The notes under the pieces: generated by a model | Told to the model about the DNA's origin: nothing | The model's database searches: none | What the model saw: the letters and a program-made list of their open reading frames with translations, nothing else | Position numbers and translations under genes: made by a program | Shown here: positions 6,187 to 14,477 of the stretch, one piece after another | Layout: each line of letters begins with the position of its first letter | Numbering within the stretch: position 1 is the first letter of the stretch | Source: Bacteroidales bacterium | Lineage (GTDB): Bacteria; Bacteroidota; Bacteroidia; Bacteroidales; VadinHA17 | Assembly: GCA_015486475.1 (NCBI GenBank) | Contig: WFRO01000280.1 | Coordinates: 1 to 19,703, forward strand | Length of the DNA: 19,703 nucleotides | Reading direction: 5' to 3'

Positions 6187-8760
6187 CTATCGAATCAATT
6201 GGCGGAAGAAGAGAGCGTTGGCGAACATCTTTTGTGTACCGTAGAAGTAGCCCCGGAAAAGAGGATCATCGATGAAACTGATCACGCGGCCCCGGCCCTG
6301 CGGGGTGATGACCACCACCGGCATGCCGGCGATCCGTTTCAGGTTGCTCTGTGATGCATAACCGCTGAGAAGGGGTTTCTCCCCGTAGATCACAGGCTGA
6401 TGATACTCTCCTTTTACCGGTATCACGGCCAGGGTGCTGTTCTTGAAAAAAGGCACATCAGGACGTGTGTATCCATACCCGAGGGGGTGGGACAGACTGA
6501 TGTGTGTGTTGAAGATAGCTCCTGCGATGCGTTCAAGGGCTGCGCCGCGGTAGGCCTGCTCGTAAGGATAATGACGGCTGCTGTCGGGGCGGGCCGGCGG
6601 TTTGAAGGTAAGATCTGCCAGATGTATCCCGGCCAGGTACCGGTTGGCGGTCTTCAGCGCGATGACCGTGCCTCCCTTTTTCACCCATTGTGTAAGCTTC
6701 TCTTCGAAAGATGCCGGCAGGGAGCGGTAGCTGCCGCCGGCCAGGATCAGGACATTAAATCCTGAAAGATCAATATCTCCCGCGCGGGAGAGCTCCACCA
6801 TGGTCAGTGGTATCTGCACATGCAGGTCGAGGTATTGCCACACCTCTCCCGCTTCCAGGCTGGAGACGCCGCTGCCCGTGAGCAGCAGGGAACGGGGCGC
6901 TTCCAGCGGAACCATATTTCCGCTGCCCAGGTCGATGCCCGAAGGTGTCAGGCCCGTGCTGACTGGCCAGACATCCACGCCGGTGGCTGCAGCTCCTTCC
7001 CGGAGCAACTCATAGAGGGTCCGGGCATCCTTTTTCTGGTTCTGTACCGGGACGAACACCGTACCATAAGGGAATTCTTTTTTCAGTTTTCCGTCGTTAT
7101 AGCTGAAGGGTGCCATGGCCACTTTGGCCCGTAACCCGGCAGCGAGGATCCTGTTGAGCAACTGCGGCGCATTGTATGCGTTCCAGGTAAAAAGATATCC
7201 GTATGCGGAGGCATCCCCATGGACCTGTCCTTCCGGAAGGCTGACCTCGCCGGTCTTGTCGCCCAGGAGGGAGGTAAGTGCCCTGCTCTCTTTTACGGCA
7301 GCGAAAGGCATGTTGTAAGCCAGGGGGAAGGTCCAAGTGGATACGTCGTAAAAAGTGCTGTCACGGAAACGTGTCGGCTCCTCGAAGAGTGCCCGGATAA
7401 GGCGGTACTGGGGCTGGTGCATCTCCACCACATAGCCGCAGGAGGGGGTAAAGAGATCATTACCGGCACGGTATTCTTTTTTGAGGCTGTGTACTTCGAT
7501 CTGATGAGCCTGCAGCACCTGTACGAACATGCGGGTGCGGGTGCGGTCCGACGGGTCGCCGAAGACATACGCTTTTACCGGGGATCTTTCTGCCTCCTGC
7601 AGGGCTGTGGCAAAGAACGACTGCTGGTATTTCAGCAGGTCGGTCCGCAGGTCACGGGCCGCTGCCAGGGTGGAGAGACTGACCGTAAGGTGGTTCCGGA
7701 TGGCAAAAGGAAAGGTGAGGAGACCGTTGGAGGTCTGCCGCACATGTCCCCTCGAAGAGGCCTGCTCGAAGAGGATCCCCACGCCGCCGTTCACATCCGG
7801 GAAGGAGGAGCCTTTGCCGTAGTAATAGTCGTCGTACCTCTCTTCGGTGAAGTACTGGCTGCCGAGACGGTCGAGGTAACGGGCATGGTACTGTGCGATG
7901 CGGGCGGTCAGGTCATAGTTCTGCTGCGGGGTGACCGGGTTGTTGCGTGAGGGGATCCCCGGCTGGAAGAAGAAAGTGGAGGAGGAGCCCATCTCGTGAT
8001 GGTCGGTGACGATGTTGGGACGCCAGCGGTAGAACTGTTTCACACGGGCCCTGCTCTCCCGGTTGACCAGCAGCGTATAGTCACGGTTCATGTCAAACCA
8101 GTAATGGTTACCCCGGCCGCGGGGCCACGGCTCGTTGAGCTCATCGGTAAGCGGATCGGAGGAGGGATGCATGCCTTTGCGGCTGTTCACCCACTCCGAG
8201 AAACGGCTGTAGCCGTCGGGGTTGATGAGGGGATCGACGATGATGATGTTGTTCTTCAGAAATTCTTCCAGATCCTTGTCCTGTGCTGCCGCCAGGTGAT
8301 ATACCGTCAGCAGTGAGGCGTTGGCCCCGCTGGCTTCGTTGCCATGCACGGTATAGCTCAGCAGCACTACGAGGGGAACCTTTGAAGGGTCTGTGGAAGC
8401 GCTGCGGGCAGGGTCGCTCAGGGTAAGGTGCTCCCGGCGCATCTCCTCCAGCCGGCCGCGGTTCTCCGGCGCTGTGATGATCACATACAACAGGGGACGC
8501 TCCTCATACGAGCGGCCGTATTCCTGCACCGTCACCCGGTCGGAGCTCTTCGCCACAGCATACATATATTGCACCAGCCGGTCGTGGGTCACGTGCCAGC
8601 TGCCCACCTCAAAACCCAGCACCGACGAGGGCACCGGTACCGCAGGATCGTACGTGACGCTGTCGGGAAGATAATAGGAGAGGGAGACCTGCTGTGCCGG
8701 CAGGGCAGAAGAAAAGATCATAAAAGCAAATGCAGAAAAAAGGACTTTAGAGATTTTCAT
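6187..8760 (-). CDS. Secreted M14-family zinc carboxypeptidase with C-terminal amidotransferase-like domain
   Basis: This is a predicted exported metallopeptidase that trims peptides. The 857-residue protein starts with a signal peptide (MKISKVLFSAFAFMIFSSALPAQQ). The M14 catalytic set is visible in order: zinc ligands His139 and Glu142 (TVHGNEASG), Asn225-Arg226 (DMNRDY) for substrate carboxylate binding, a third zinc ligand in DHHEMG (His254 or His255) and the catalytic glutamate in GILFEQAS (Glu332). The C-terminal half is not peptidase; around GFNVLILAGGSYRSLPASFEEKLTQWVKKGGTVIAL it resembles a class I glutamine-amidotransferase-like fold, with no clear catalytic Cys nucleophile. A -7-like box, TATCTTAG (8794-8787), lies upstream. 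It is divergent from acd and probably supplies amino acids to the pathway there. Confidence 0.9.
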   Translation of the reverse strand: MKISKVLFSAFAFMIFSSALPAQQVSLSYYLPDSVTYDPAVPVPSSVLGFEVGSWHVTHDRLVQYMYAVAKSSDRVTVQEYGRSYEERPLLYVIITAPENRGRLEEMRREHLTLSDPARSASTDPSKVPLVVLLSYTVHGNEASGANASLLTVYHLAAAQDKDLEEFLKNNIIIVDPLINPDGYSRFSEWVNSRKGMHPSSDPLTDELNEPWPRGRGNHYWFDMNRDYTLLVNRESRARVKQFYRWRPNIVTDHHEMGSSSTFFFQPGIPSRNNPVTPQQNYDLTARIAQYHARYLDRLGSQYFTEERYDDYYYGKGSSFPDVNGGVGILFEQASSRGHVRQTSNGLLTFPFAIRNHLTVSLSTLAAARDLRTDLLKYQQSFFATALQEAERSPVKAYVFGDPSDRTRTRMFVQVLQAHQIEVHSLKKEYRAGNDLFTPSCGYVVEMHQPQYRLIRALFEEPTRFRDSTFYDVSTWTFPLAYNMPFAAVKESRALTSLLGDKTGEVSLPEGQVHGDASAYGYLFTWNAYNAPQLLNRILAAGLRAKVAMAPFSYNDGKLKKEFPYGTVFVPVQNQKKDARTLYELLREGAAATGVDVWPVSTGLTPSGIDLGSGNMVPLEAPRSLLLTGSGVSSLEAGEVWQYLDLHVQIPLTMVELSRAGDIDLSGFNVLILAGGSYRSLPASFEEKLTQWVKKGGTVIALKTANRYLAGIHLADLTFKPPARPDSSRHYPYEQAYRGAALERIAGAIFNTHISLSHPLGYGYTRPDVPFFKNSTLAVIPVKGEYHQPVIYGEKPLLSGYASQSNLKRIAGMPVVVITPQGRGRVISFIDDPLFRGYFYGTQKMFANALFFRQLIR

Positions 8761-8816
8761 GATGTGAAAGGTTAGCGTTAAGGCTGCTAAGATAAATGAA
8801 AAAAGTGAAGGGAAGT

Positions 8817-8833
8817 GTGCCGCTTTCCGGCAC
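8817..8833. other. Hairpin in the M14/acd divergent gap
   Basis: GTGCCG and CGGCAC form a perfect 6-bp stem around CTTTC. No T run follows, so it is not an obvious terminator; an operator or leader structure is possible. The rest of the 161-base gap shows only weak promoter-like sequence (TAATTTTA, 8893-8900) ahead of acd. Confidence 0.4.
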
Positions 8834-8921
8834 TAAGAAGCGTTGGGTAGCCAATAAAGACCGTTTGCATTTTTCTATTGCTGATTTTGGTTTAATTTTA
8901 CGGTGAACAAAAAATTATGCT

Positions 8922-10970
8922 ATGCTTAACGAAGCGATCATAAGACCCCGGAGTATCGTAGTTGTGGGGGGCTCTGAGGACACCCGCAAGCCGGGAGGCA
9001 AGGTACTGGAGAACCTGCTGAAAGGCTCTTTCGGCGGCGATCTGTATGTGGTCAACCCGAAAGCCGATGAGGTGCAGGGGGTGCGGTCCTTCCGGGATGT
9101 GAAAGACCTCCCCCCGGTCGATCTGGCCATCCTGGCCATTGCTGCCCGCTACACCCTGCCGGCGGTGGAGGTGCTGGCCGGGGAGAAAGGCACGAAAGGC
9201 TTTATCATTCTCTCGGCAGGCTTCGGCGAGGAGAGCGCCGAAGGAGCCGCTCTCGAGCAGGAAATCGTCCGTGTGGTAGAGGCGCACGGGGGAGCCCTCA
9301 TAGGTCCCAATTGTATCGGGGTGATCACCCCCGTTTACAGCGGCGTCTTCACCACGCCTATCCCGAAGCTCGACCCGCAGGGGGTGACCCTCATCTCCGG
9401 GTCGGGGGCCACGGCCGTCTTCATCATGGAGGCGGGCATGCCCAATGGTCTTTCCTTTGCGTCGGTCTTCTCGGTGGGCAACAGTGCCCAAAACGGTGTG
9501 GAGGATGTGCTGGCCTACCTGGACGAGCATTTTGATCCGGAGAGCTCGTCACGGGTGATCCTCCTTTATATGGAAAGCATCAAAAAGCCCCGTCTGCTGT
9601 TGCGGCATGCCGCCTCCCTGATACGCAAGGGCTGTCGCATCGCCGCGGTGAAGGCAGGTGTCTCGGCTGCCGGCAGCCGCGCTGCCTCCTCCCATACGGG
9701 TGCCATGGCCGGCAGCGACGAGGCGGCGGAGGCCCTCTTCCGCAAGGCCGGCATCGTCAGGTGCCACAGCCGCCAGGAGCTGGTCACCACCGGCGGCGTG
9801 ATGATGCATCCCCTGCCGCAGGGCAGGCGTTTTGCCGTGATCACCCACGCCGGCGGTCCCGCCGTCATGCTCACCGACACCCTCTCGCAGGAAGGGCTGG
9901 AGGTGCCCCCCATCGAAGGACCCGCGGCCGGCGCGCTGAAAGAAAAGCTCTTCCCCGGCTCTTCGGTGAAGAACCCCATCGACTTCCTGGCCACGGGCAC
10001 GGCCCAGCAGTTAGGTGAGATCATCGACGCCTGCGAGCGCGACTTTGACAACATCGACGCCATGGTGGTCATCTTTGGCAGCCCGGGGCTCTTCCCCGTG
10101 GATGATGTGTATGCCCTGCTGGATGAGAAGATGCGCACCTCCCGCAAACCCGTCTTCCCCGTGCTGCCGTCGGTGATCAATGTGAAGCGGGAGATAGAGG
10201 ATTTCATTGCGCGGGGACGTATCAACTTCCCCGACGAGGTGGTGCTGGGCCGTGCCCTGGGAAGGGTGCTCAACACGCCGCCGCCGGCCCCGGAGGAGGC
10301 GACCGCGGCTGCCGGCAGCCCGGAGATCACGCAGTCACTCCCCGAAGGCTACCTCGACCCGCCGGAGGTGAACCGTCTGCTGAGAGAGGCAGGGATACCG
10401 GTGGTGCGGGAGCGGGTGTGTGACGCTCCCGAAGAGGCCGTCTCCTTTGCCCTGGAGACAGGCTTCCCCGTGGTGATGAAGGCCGTGGGCCTGCTGCATA
10501 AAAGTGACGCCGGCGGCGTGATCACGGACATCACCTCGGCAGATGGCATCGAAGACGCATGGGAACGGTTGATGGAGATAGAAGGGGTATCATCGGCCCT
10601 GGTGCAGCCCATGCTCAGCGGCACGGAACTCTTTGCCGGCGTGAAAAAGGAAGGAGACTTCGGGCACCTTATCCTTTGCGGCCTGGGCGGGATCTTTGTT
10701 GAGGTGCTGCGCGATTATGCCTCCGGGCTGGCGCCCCTGACACGGGACGAAGCGCTCCGCATGATACGCAGCCTGAAGAGCCGTGCTCTCTTCAAAGGGG
10801 TGCGGGGGAAGGAACCCGTCAGCGAAGAGGCTTTTGCAGAGATCCTGGTGAAGCTCTCCCGCCTGACGGAGCAGGTGCCGCAGATCGCCGAGATGGACCT
10901 CAACCCCCTCCTGGCCGAGGGAAGCAGGATTACCGTGGTGGATGCCCGGATCCGGGTGGAGAATGTGTGA
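8922..10970 (+). CDS. acd: ADP-forming acetyl-CoA/acyl-CoA synthetase (fused alpha-beta)
   Basis: This enzyme converts acyl-CoA + ADP + Pi to acid + ATP + CoA, the substrate-level phosphorylation step of peptide fermentation. The 682 residues contain an N-terminal CoA-binding Rossmann domain (VVVGGSEDTRKPGGKVLENL near residue 13), a ligase-CoA domain with IGPNCIGV, SGSGATA and the phosphorylated histidine His258 in SSHTGAMAGSD, and a C-terminal ATP-grasp domain (about 450-682) with VMKAVGLLHKSDAGGV, CGLGGIFVEVLRD and EMDLNPLL. Alpha and beta parts are in one chain, as in many bacterial homologues. The actual acyl substrate cannot be told from sequence; nearby kor/vor genes suggest branched-chain or aryl acyl-CoAs as well as acetyl-CoA. 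The last three codons and stop form the first unit of an octamer array. Confidence 0.95.
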   Translation: MLNEAIIRPRSIVVVGGSEDTRKPGGKVLENLLKGSFGGDLYVVNPKADEVQGVRSFRDVKDLPPVDLAILAIAARYTLPAVEVLAGEKGTKGFIILSAGFGEESAEGAALEQEIVRVVEAHGGALIGPNCIGVITPVYSGVFTTPIPKLDPQGVTLISGSGATAVFIMEAGMPNGLSFASVFSVGNSAQNGVEDVLAYLDEHFDPESSSRVILLYMESIKKPRLLLRHAASLIRKGCRIAAVKAGVSAAGSRAASSHTGAMAGSDEAAEALFRKAGIVRCHSRQELVTTGGVMMHPLPQGRRFAVITHAGGPAVMLTDTLSQEGLEVPPIEGPAAGALKEKLFPGSSVKNPIDFLATGTAQQLGEIIDACERDFDNIDAMVVIFGSPGLFPVDDVYALLDEKMRTSRKPVFPVLPSVINVKREIEDFIARGRINFPDEVVLGRALGRVLNTPPPAPEEATAAAGSPEITQSLPEGYLDPPEVNRLLREAGIPVVRERVCDAPEEAVSFALETGFPVVMKAVGLLHKSDAGGVITDITSADGIEDAWERLMEIEGVSSALVQPMLSGTELFAGVKKEGDFGHLILCGLGGIFVEVLRDYASGLAPLTRDEALRMIRSLKSRALFKGVRGKEPVSEEAFAEILVKLSRLTEQVPQIAEMDLNPLLAEGSRITVVDARIRVENV

Positions 10971-11067
10971 ATGCGTGAATGCGTGAATGATTGAATGATT
11001 GAATGCTTGAATGCCTTGTCCGACGAAGCTCCAAGGAGCGAAGGCGGAATTGAATGCTTGAATGAGT
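10961..11067 (+). repeat. GAATGNNT octamer array spanning the acd stop codon
   Basis: Seven consecutive 8-bp units of the form GAATGNNT run from 10961 to 11016. The first unit is inside acd and the stop TGA (10968-10970) straddles the first and second units. Two more units (11052-11067) follow a 35-base GC-richer insert (11017-11051) that contains the stem GCTCC/GGAGC. Confidence 0.95.
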
Positions 11068-11083
11068 GAACCCCGGTCTTCGA

Positions 11084-11111
11084 AACTATGAACTATGAAC
11101 TATGAACTTTT
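11084..11111 (+). repeat. AACTATG heptamer repeats upstream of the flavodoxin gene
   Basis: Three exact AACTATG units (11084-11104) and a fourth in-phase heptad AACTTTT (11105-11111). The last heptad overlaps the -33 region of the candidate flavodoxin promoter. Confidence 0.9.
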
Positions 11112-11141
11112 TTGTATATTCGTGCACGAATCGTATTTAAT
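11111..11141 (+). promoter_or_regulatory. Flavodoxin promoter with a 14-bp palindrome in the spacer
   Basis: TTTG (11111-11114), 19 bases and TATTTAAT (11134-11141, partial match to TAnnTTTG) form a Bacteroidota-type promoter. The spacer contains the perfect palindrome ATTCGTGCACGAAT (11118-11131), a likely repressor operator by position. The regulator is unknown; the site does not match Rex. Confidence 0.5.
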
Positions 11142-11158
11142 TTTTTAGAGAAAAGCTT

Positions 11159-11683
11159 ATGAATAAAATAGGATTGTTTTACGGGCCGCAGGGCGGTTCG
11201 GTGGAAAAGGTGGCGAAGATGATCAAAGAGCGTCTGGGCGACCGTGTCGACCTGATCCCGGTGGAGGGAGCCACAGCAGCAGATATCAACAAATATGAAA
11301 ATATCATTTTCGGTCTCTCTACGGTAGGGGCCGACAGCTGGACCATGGACCATACCTCAGATCCCTGGGCCGGTATCATCAAGGATCTGGATAAAGTGGA
11401 ATACCTGGGCAAGACTTTTGCCTTGTACGGTCTGGGTAACCAGGTGATGTATCCCAACCATTTCGTGGATGCCATGGGTGTGCTGGGACGTGAACTGCTG
11501 CGTCACGGTGCCCGTATCGTCGGTCAGGTGCCGGTAGCCGATTATGATTATGAAGCCTCGGAGGCGGTCATCGACAATCATTTCATCGGCCTGCCGCTGG
11601 ATGAGGATACCGAACCGAAGAAGACACCGGAAAGGCTGGACAAATGGCTTACCGGGATCCTTAAAGAGTTTGATGAGGAATAA
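11159..11683 (+). CDS. Flavodoxin
   Basis: Flavodoxin is a small FMN electron carrier that can replace ferredoxin, often when iron is scarce. The 174 residues have the long-chain flavodoxin layout: MNKIGLFYG strand, phosphate loop (9-15), FGLSTVGADSW (51-61) with Trp61 in the FMN-stacking loop, and LYGLGNQVMYPNHFVDAMG (89-107). The phosphate loop reads GPQGGSVEK instead of the canonical T/S-x-T-G-x-T, an atypical but glycine- and serine-rich form. It stands alone between its own promoter and terminator and lies next to kor and acd, so it probably accepts electrons from the 2-oxoacid oxidoreductase. Confidence 0.93.
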   Translation: MNKIGLFYGPQGGSVEKVAKMIKERLGDRVDLIPVEGATAADINKYENIIFGLSTVGADSWTMDHTSDPWAGIIKDLDKVEYLGKTFALYGLGNQVMYPNHFVDAMGVLGRELLRHGARIVGQVPVADYDYEASEAVIDNHFIGLPLDEDTEPKKTPERLDKWLTGILKEFDEE

Positions 11684-11688
11684 AATGC

Positions 11689-11717
11689 AAAAAAGGCGGC
11701 GGTATGCTGCCTTTTTT
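11689..11717 (+). terminator. Intrinsic terminator after the flavodoxin gene
   Basis: AAAAAAGGCGGC (11689-11700), loop GGTAT, then GCTGCCTTTTTT (11706-11717): a 12-bp stem with one G-T pair ending in six T. It starts five bases after the stop and ends 18 bases before the aminotransferase ATG. Confidence 0.9.
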
Positions 11718-11735
11718 GTTTAACAGCTATCTGTC

Positions 11736-13052
11736 ATGAGGAAAACACCTGTCGATGCAACCGTAGTGGAGGAGGTCATCCGCACCAGTTGTCTGGAGCG
11801 TGTGGGGCGTGGTTCCATACGTGAGATCGTCCGTACGGTCAACCAGCTCCAGGAGCGTACGGGCGTGCGTTTCATACGCATGGAGATGGGTGTGCCGGGG
11901 CTGGACCCGGCGCCGCCGGGGGTGGAGGCGGAGATCGCCGCCCTGAAAAGGGGCGTGGCCTCCAAATATCCCATGATCGAAGGGGTGAAGGAACTGAAGG
12001 AAGAGATCGCCCGTTTTGCCAAACTGTTCATGAACATCGAGGTGGATCCCAAAGGATGCCTGCCCACCGTCGGCAGCATGATGGGCTCGATGGCCGCTTT
12101 CATGGTGGCCAACCGCACCGATCCTTCCAAAGAGGGGACCCTCTTCCTCGACCCGGGCTTCCCGGTGCAGAAACAACAGTGCCATGTGCTGGGCCATACC
12201 TTCAGATCGTTTGATATCTATGATCATCGCGGACCCAAACTGAAGGACAAGCTGTTCGAATATCTCGAGACGGGCAAGGTGTCGAGCATCCTCTACTCCA
12301 GCCCCAACAATCCGGCCTGGTTCATCCTCACCGAAGAAGAGCTGCAGATCATTGGCGAGATGGCCACCGAGTACGGGGTGATCGTCATCGAGGACCTGGC
12401 CTACTTCGGCATGGATTTCCGCAAGGATTACTCCCGGCCCGGAGAGCCACCCTACCAGCCCACCGTGGCACGCTATACCGATAATTATCTGTTGCTGATC
12501 TCCAGCTCTAAGTCGTTCAGTTATGCCGGACAGCGCGTGGGCATGATGATCCTCAGCGATTACCTCTATAACCACCGTTTCCCGGCCCTGAAGCGTTATT
12601 TTCCCTCGTCGGAGTTCGGTTATGCGATGATATACGGTGCCCTGTATTCCCTCTCGTCCGGCGTGTCCCACTCGTCACAGTGGGCCCTGCAGGGCATCCT
12701 CAAGGCGGCCAATGACGGGGAATACAATTTTGTGGAAGAGGTGCGGGAGTATGGCCGGAAAGCCAAAGTGATGAAAGAGATATTTTTAAAGAACGGTTTC
12801 CGCCTTGTTTATGACAACGATGTGGGGGAACCGCTGGCCGATGGTTTTTATTTTACGGTATCTTACCCTGGCCTCGCGGGGGTGGAACTGGTGGAAGAGT
12901 TGCTGTATTACGGTATCGGCTCCATCTCGCTCGAGATCACGGGCAGCTCCCGTACCGAAGGGATCCGTGCCTGTGTGTCGCAGGTGATGCCCGACCAGTT
13001 CAAAGACCTGGAGGAGAGACTGGAACAGTTCCGGAAAGACCACCCGTCATAG
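11736..13052 (+). CDS. PLP-dependent aminotransferase, class I/II
   Basis: This fold-type I aminotransferase should exchange an amino group between an amino acid and a 2-oxoacid in the cytoplasm. The 438 residues show YPMIEGVKELKEEIARF (substrate-domain start), YSSPNNPAW (PLP ring contacts), VIEDLAYFGMDF (aspartate pairing with the pyridine nitrogen), the Schiff-base lysine Lys259 in SSSKSFSYAGQRVG, and GIRACVSQV with the carboxylate-binding arginine near the end. The exact substrate cannot be assigned; its place before korDABC suggests it makes branched-chain or aromatic 2-oxoacids for that enzyme. No clear separate promoter is visible between the preceding terminator and the start. Confidence 0.93.
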   Translation: MRKTPVDATVVEEVIRTSCLERVGRGSIREIVRTVNQLQERTGVRFIRMEMGVPGLDPAPPGVEAEIAALKRGVASKYPMIEGVKELKEEIARFAKLFMNIEVDPKGCLPTVGSMMGSMAAFMVANRTDPSKEGTLFLDPGFPVQKQQCHVLGHTFRSFDIYDHRGPKLKDKLFEYLETGKVSSILYSSPNNPAWFILTEEELQIIGEMATEYGVIVIEDLAYFGMDFRKDYSRPGEPPYQPTVARYTDNYLLLISSSKSFSYAGQRVGMMILSDYLYNHRFPALKRYFPSSEFGYAMIYGALYSLSSGVSHSSQWALQGILKAANDGEYNFVEEVREYGRKAKVMKEIFLKNGFRLVYDNDVGEPLADGFYFTVSYPGLAGVELVEELLYYGIGSISLEITGSSRTEGIRACVSQVMPDQFKDLEERLEQFRKDHPS

Positions 13053-13116
13053 GATTTCTTGCTTTTTAGCATTTTTTTATATGATAAAAAACAGTATCCG
13101 GTAAGGAGGGAAATAT

Positions 13117-13124
13117 TACTTTTG
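13117..13124 (+). promoter_or_regulatory. Candidate -7 box for korDABC
   Basis: TACTTTTG fits TAnnTTTG exactly and lies 25 bases before korD in a 97-base gap. No -33 TTTG is seen at the right distance. A leader near 13139-13149 is A-rich with no Shine-Dalgarno sequence. Confidence 0.45.
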
Positions 13125-13149
13125 AAAGAAAATCTTAAAACCGCAAATT

Positions 13150-13389
13150 ATGGCAAAAGTCAAAGGAGCGATCGTGGTGGATACAGAGCGATGCAAGGGA
13201 TGTGAGCTGTGTGTGATCTCCTGCCCGACGCAAGTCATCGCCATGTCGCGTAAGGTGAACAGCAAGGGATATCATTATGCTTACATGGAGAACCCCGATG
13301 CCTGTAATGGATGTACCAACTGTGCCATCGTCTGCCCCGACGGGGTGATCACCGTGTACAGGAAAAAGATCGTAACCACCGAAATATAA
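13150..13389 (+). CDS. korD: 2-oxoacid:ferredoxin oxidoreductase, delta (ferredoxin) subunit
   Basis: This 79-residue ferredoxin-like subunit passes electrons from the thiamine site to the external carrier. Two complete 4Fe-4S motifs are present: Cys15, 18, 21 and 25 (CKGCELCVISCP) and Cys52, 55, 58 and 62 (CNGCTNCAIVCP). It is the first gene of korDABC, 10 bases before korA. It could equally be named vorD, since the alpha subunit resembles the VorB group. Confidence 0.93.
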   Translation: MAKVKGAIVVDTERCKGCELCVISCPTQVIAMSRKVNSKGYHYAYMENPDACNGCTNCAIVCPDGVITVYRKKIVTTEI

Positions 13390-13399
13390 ACCAAGAGCT

Positions 13400-14476
13400 A
13401 TGGATGAAGAATATGTATTGATGAAGGGCAATGAGGCGCTGGCCGAGGCGGCGATACGTGCCGGTGTTGACGGATATTTCGGTTACCCCATCACGCCGCA
13501 GAGCGAGGTGATGGAGTACCTCACGGCTGCCAAACCCTGGGAACGTACCGGCATGGTGGTCTTCCAGGCCGAGAGCGAGGTGGCGGCCATCAACATGCTG
13601 TACGGAGGCGCCGGCGCCGGTAAAAAAGTGATGACCTCCTCCTCCAGCCCGGGCATCAGCCTCATGCAGGAGGGTCTTTCCTATATCGCCGGCGCCGAGC
13701 TGCCGGTGGTGGTGGTCAACGTCGTCCGGGGAGGCCCGGGACTGGGGACCATACAGCCTTCACAGTCGGATTATTTCCAGGCCACCAAAGGAGGAGGCCA
13801 CGGCGATTACCACCTGCTGGTGCTGGCCCCCTCGTCGGTGCAGGAGATGGCCGATTTCATCGAGGATGCTTTCGAACTGGCCTTTAAATACCGCAACCCG
13901 GTGATGATCCTCTCCGACGGCGCCATAGGCCAGATGATGGAGAAGGTGAAGTTCAAGCCGCAGAAAACCCGCCGCAGTGATGATGAGCTGCCCGGATGGG
14001 CTACCACCGGCAAGACACCGGACCGCGAACGTAATATCATTACCAGTCTCGACCTCGACCCTTACCGCCAGGAACGCTTTAACATCCATCTGCAGGAGAA
14101 ATACCGCAAGATGGAAGCGGAGGAGGTGAGGTATGAGACTTTCCGGACGGAGGATGCAGAATACCTGCTGGTGGCTTACGGCACCAGCTCCCGCATCTGC
14201 CAGAAATCGGTGCAGCTGGCACGCGAAGAGGGGATCAAAGTGGGACTTTTACGGCCCATCACCCTTTATCCTTTTCCGAAAGAACCGGTGGCACAGCTCG
14301 CCACACAGGTGAAAGGGATGCTGAGCGTTGAGATGAGCGCTGGCCAGATGGTCGAGGATGTGCGGCTGGCAGCTAACGGCAGGATACCGGTGGAACATTT
14401 CGGACGCATGGGAGGCGTGATCCCGGCACCCGAGGAGATCGTTGAAGCATTAAAACAAAAAATAATCGGAGGTTGA
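13400..14476 (+). CDS. korA: 2-oxoacid:ferredoxin oxidoreductase, alpha subunit (KorA/VorB type)
   Basis: The alpha subunit forms the catalytic core with KorB, oxidatively decarboxylating a 2-oxoacid to acyl-CoA. The 358 residues start with MKGNEALAEAAIRAGVDGYFGYPITPQSE (8-36), the pyrimidine-domain signature, followed by QAESEVAAINMLYGGAGAGKKVMTSSSSPG. A C-terminal Rossmann-like domain begins near LLVAYGTSSRICQKS and includes GLLRPITLYPFP. In public annotation this group is often called the 3-methyl-2-oxobutanoate dehydrogenase VorB subunit, so branched-chain 2-oxoacids are plausible substrates; 2-oxoglutarate cannot be excluded. One base separates it from korB, so translational coupling is likely. 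Confidence 0.93.
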   Translation: MDEEYVLMKGNEALAEAAIRAGVDGYFGYPITPQSEVMEYLTAAKPWERTGMVVFQAESEVAAINMLYGGAGAGKKVMTSSSSPGISLMQEGLSYIAGAELPVVVVNVVRGGPGLGTIQPSQSDYFQATKGGGHGDYHLLVLAPSSVQEMADFIEDAFELAFKYRNPVMILSDGAIGQMMEKVKFKPQKTRRSDDELPGWATTGKTPDRERNIITSLDLDPYRQERFNIHLQEKYRKMEAEEVRYETFRTEDAEYLLVAYGTSSRICQKSVQLAREEGIKVGLLRPITLYPFPKEPVAQLATQVKGMLSVEMSAGQMVEDVRLAANGRIPVEHFGRMGGVIPAPEEIVEALKQKIIGG

Positions 14477-14477
14477 T

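Noticed and set aside
7219..7950. 243-residue plus-strand ORF
   Set aside because: It is antisense to the M14 peptidase gene, whose catalytic motifs are intact; its own translation shows no family motif.
8893..8921. Rex-like site upstream of acd (TTGG...GAACAA)
   Set aside because: The TTG and CAA ends are 24 bases apart overall, not 18, and the half-sites do not match the consensus.
9566..10330. 254-residue minus-strand ORF
   Set aside because: Antisense shadow of acd in GC-rich sequence; serine/alanine/arginine-rich translation with no recognisable domain.
11727..12671. 314-residue minus-strand ORF
   Set aside because: Shadow of the aminotransferase gene, which has all expected PLP motifs on the plus strand.
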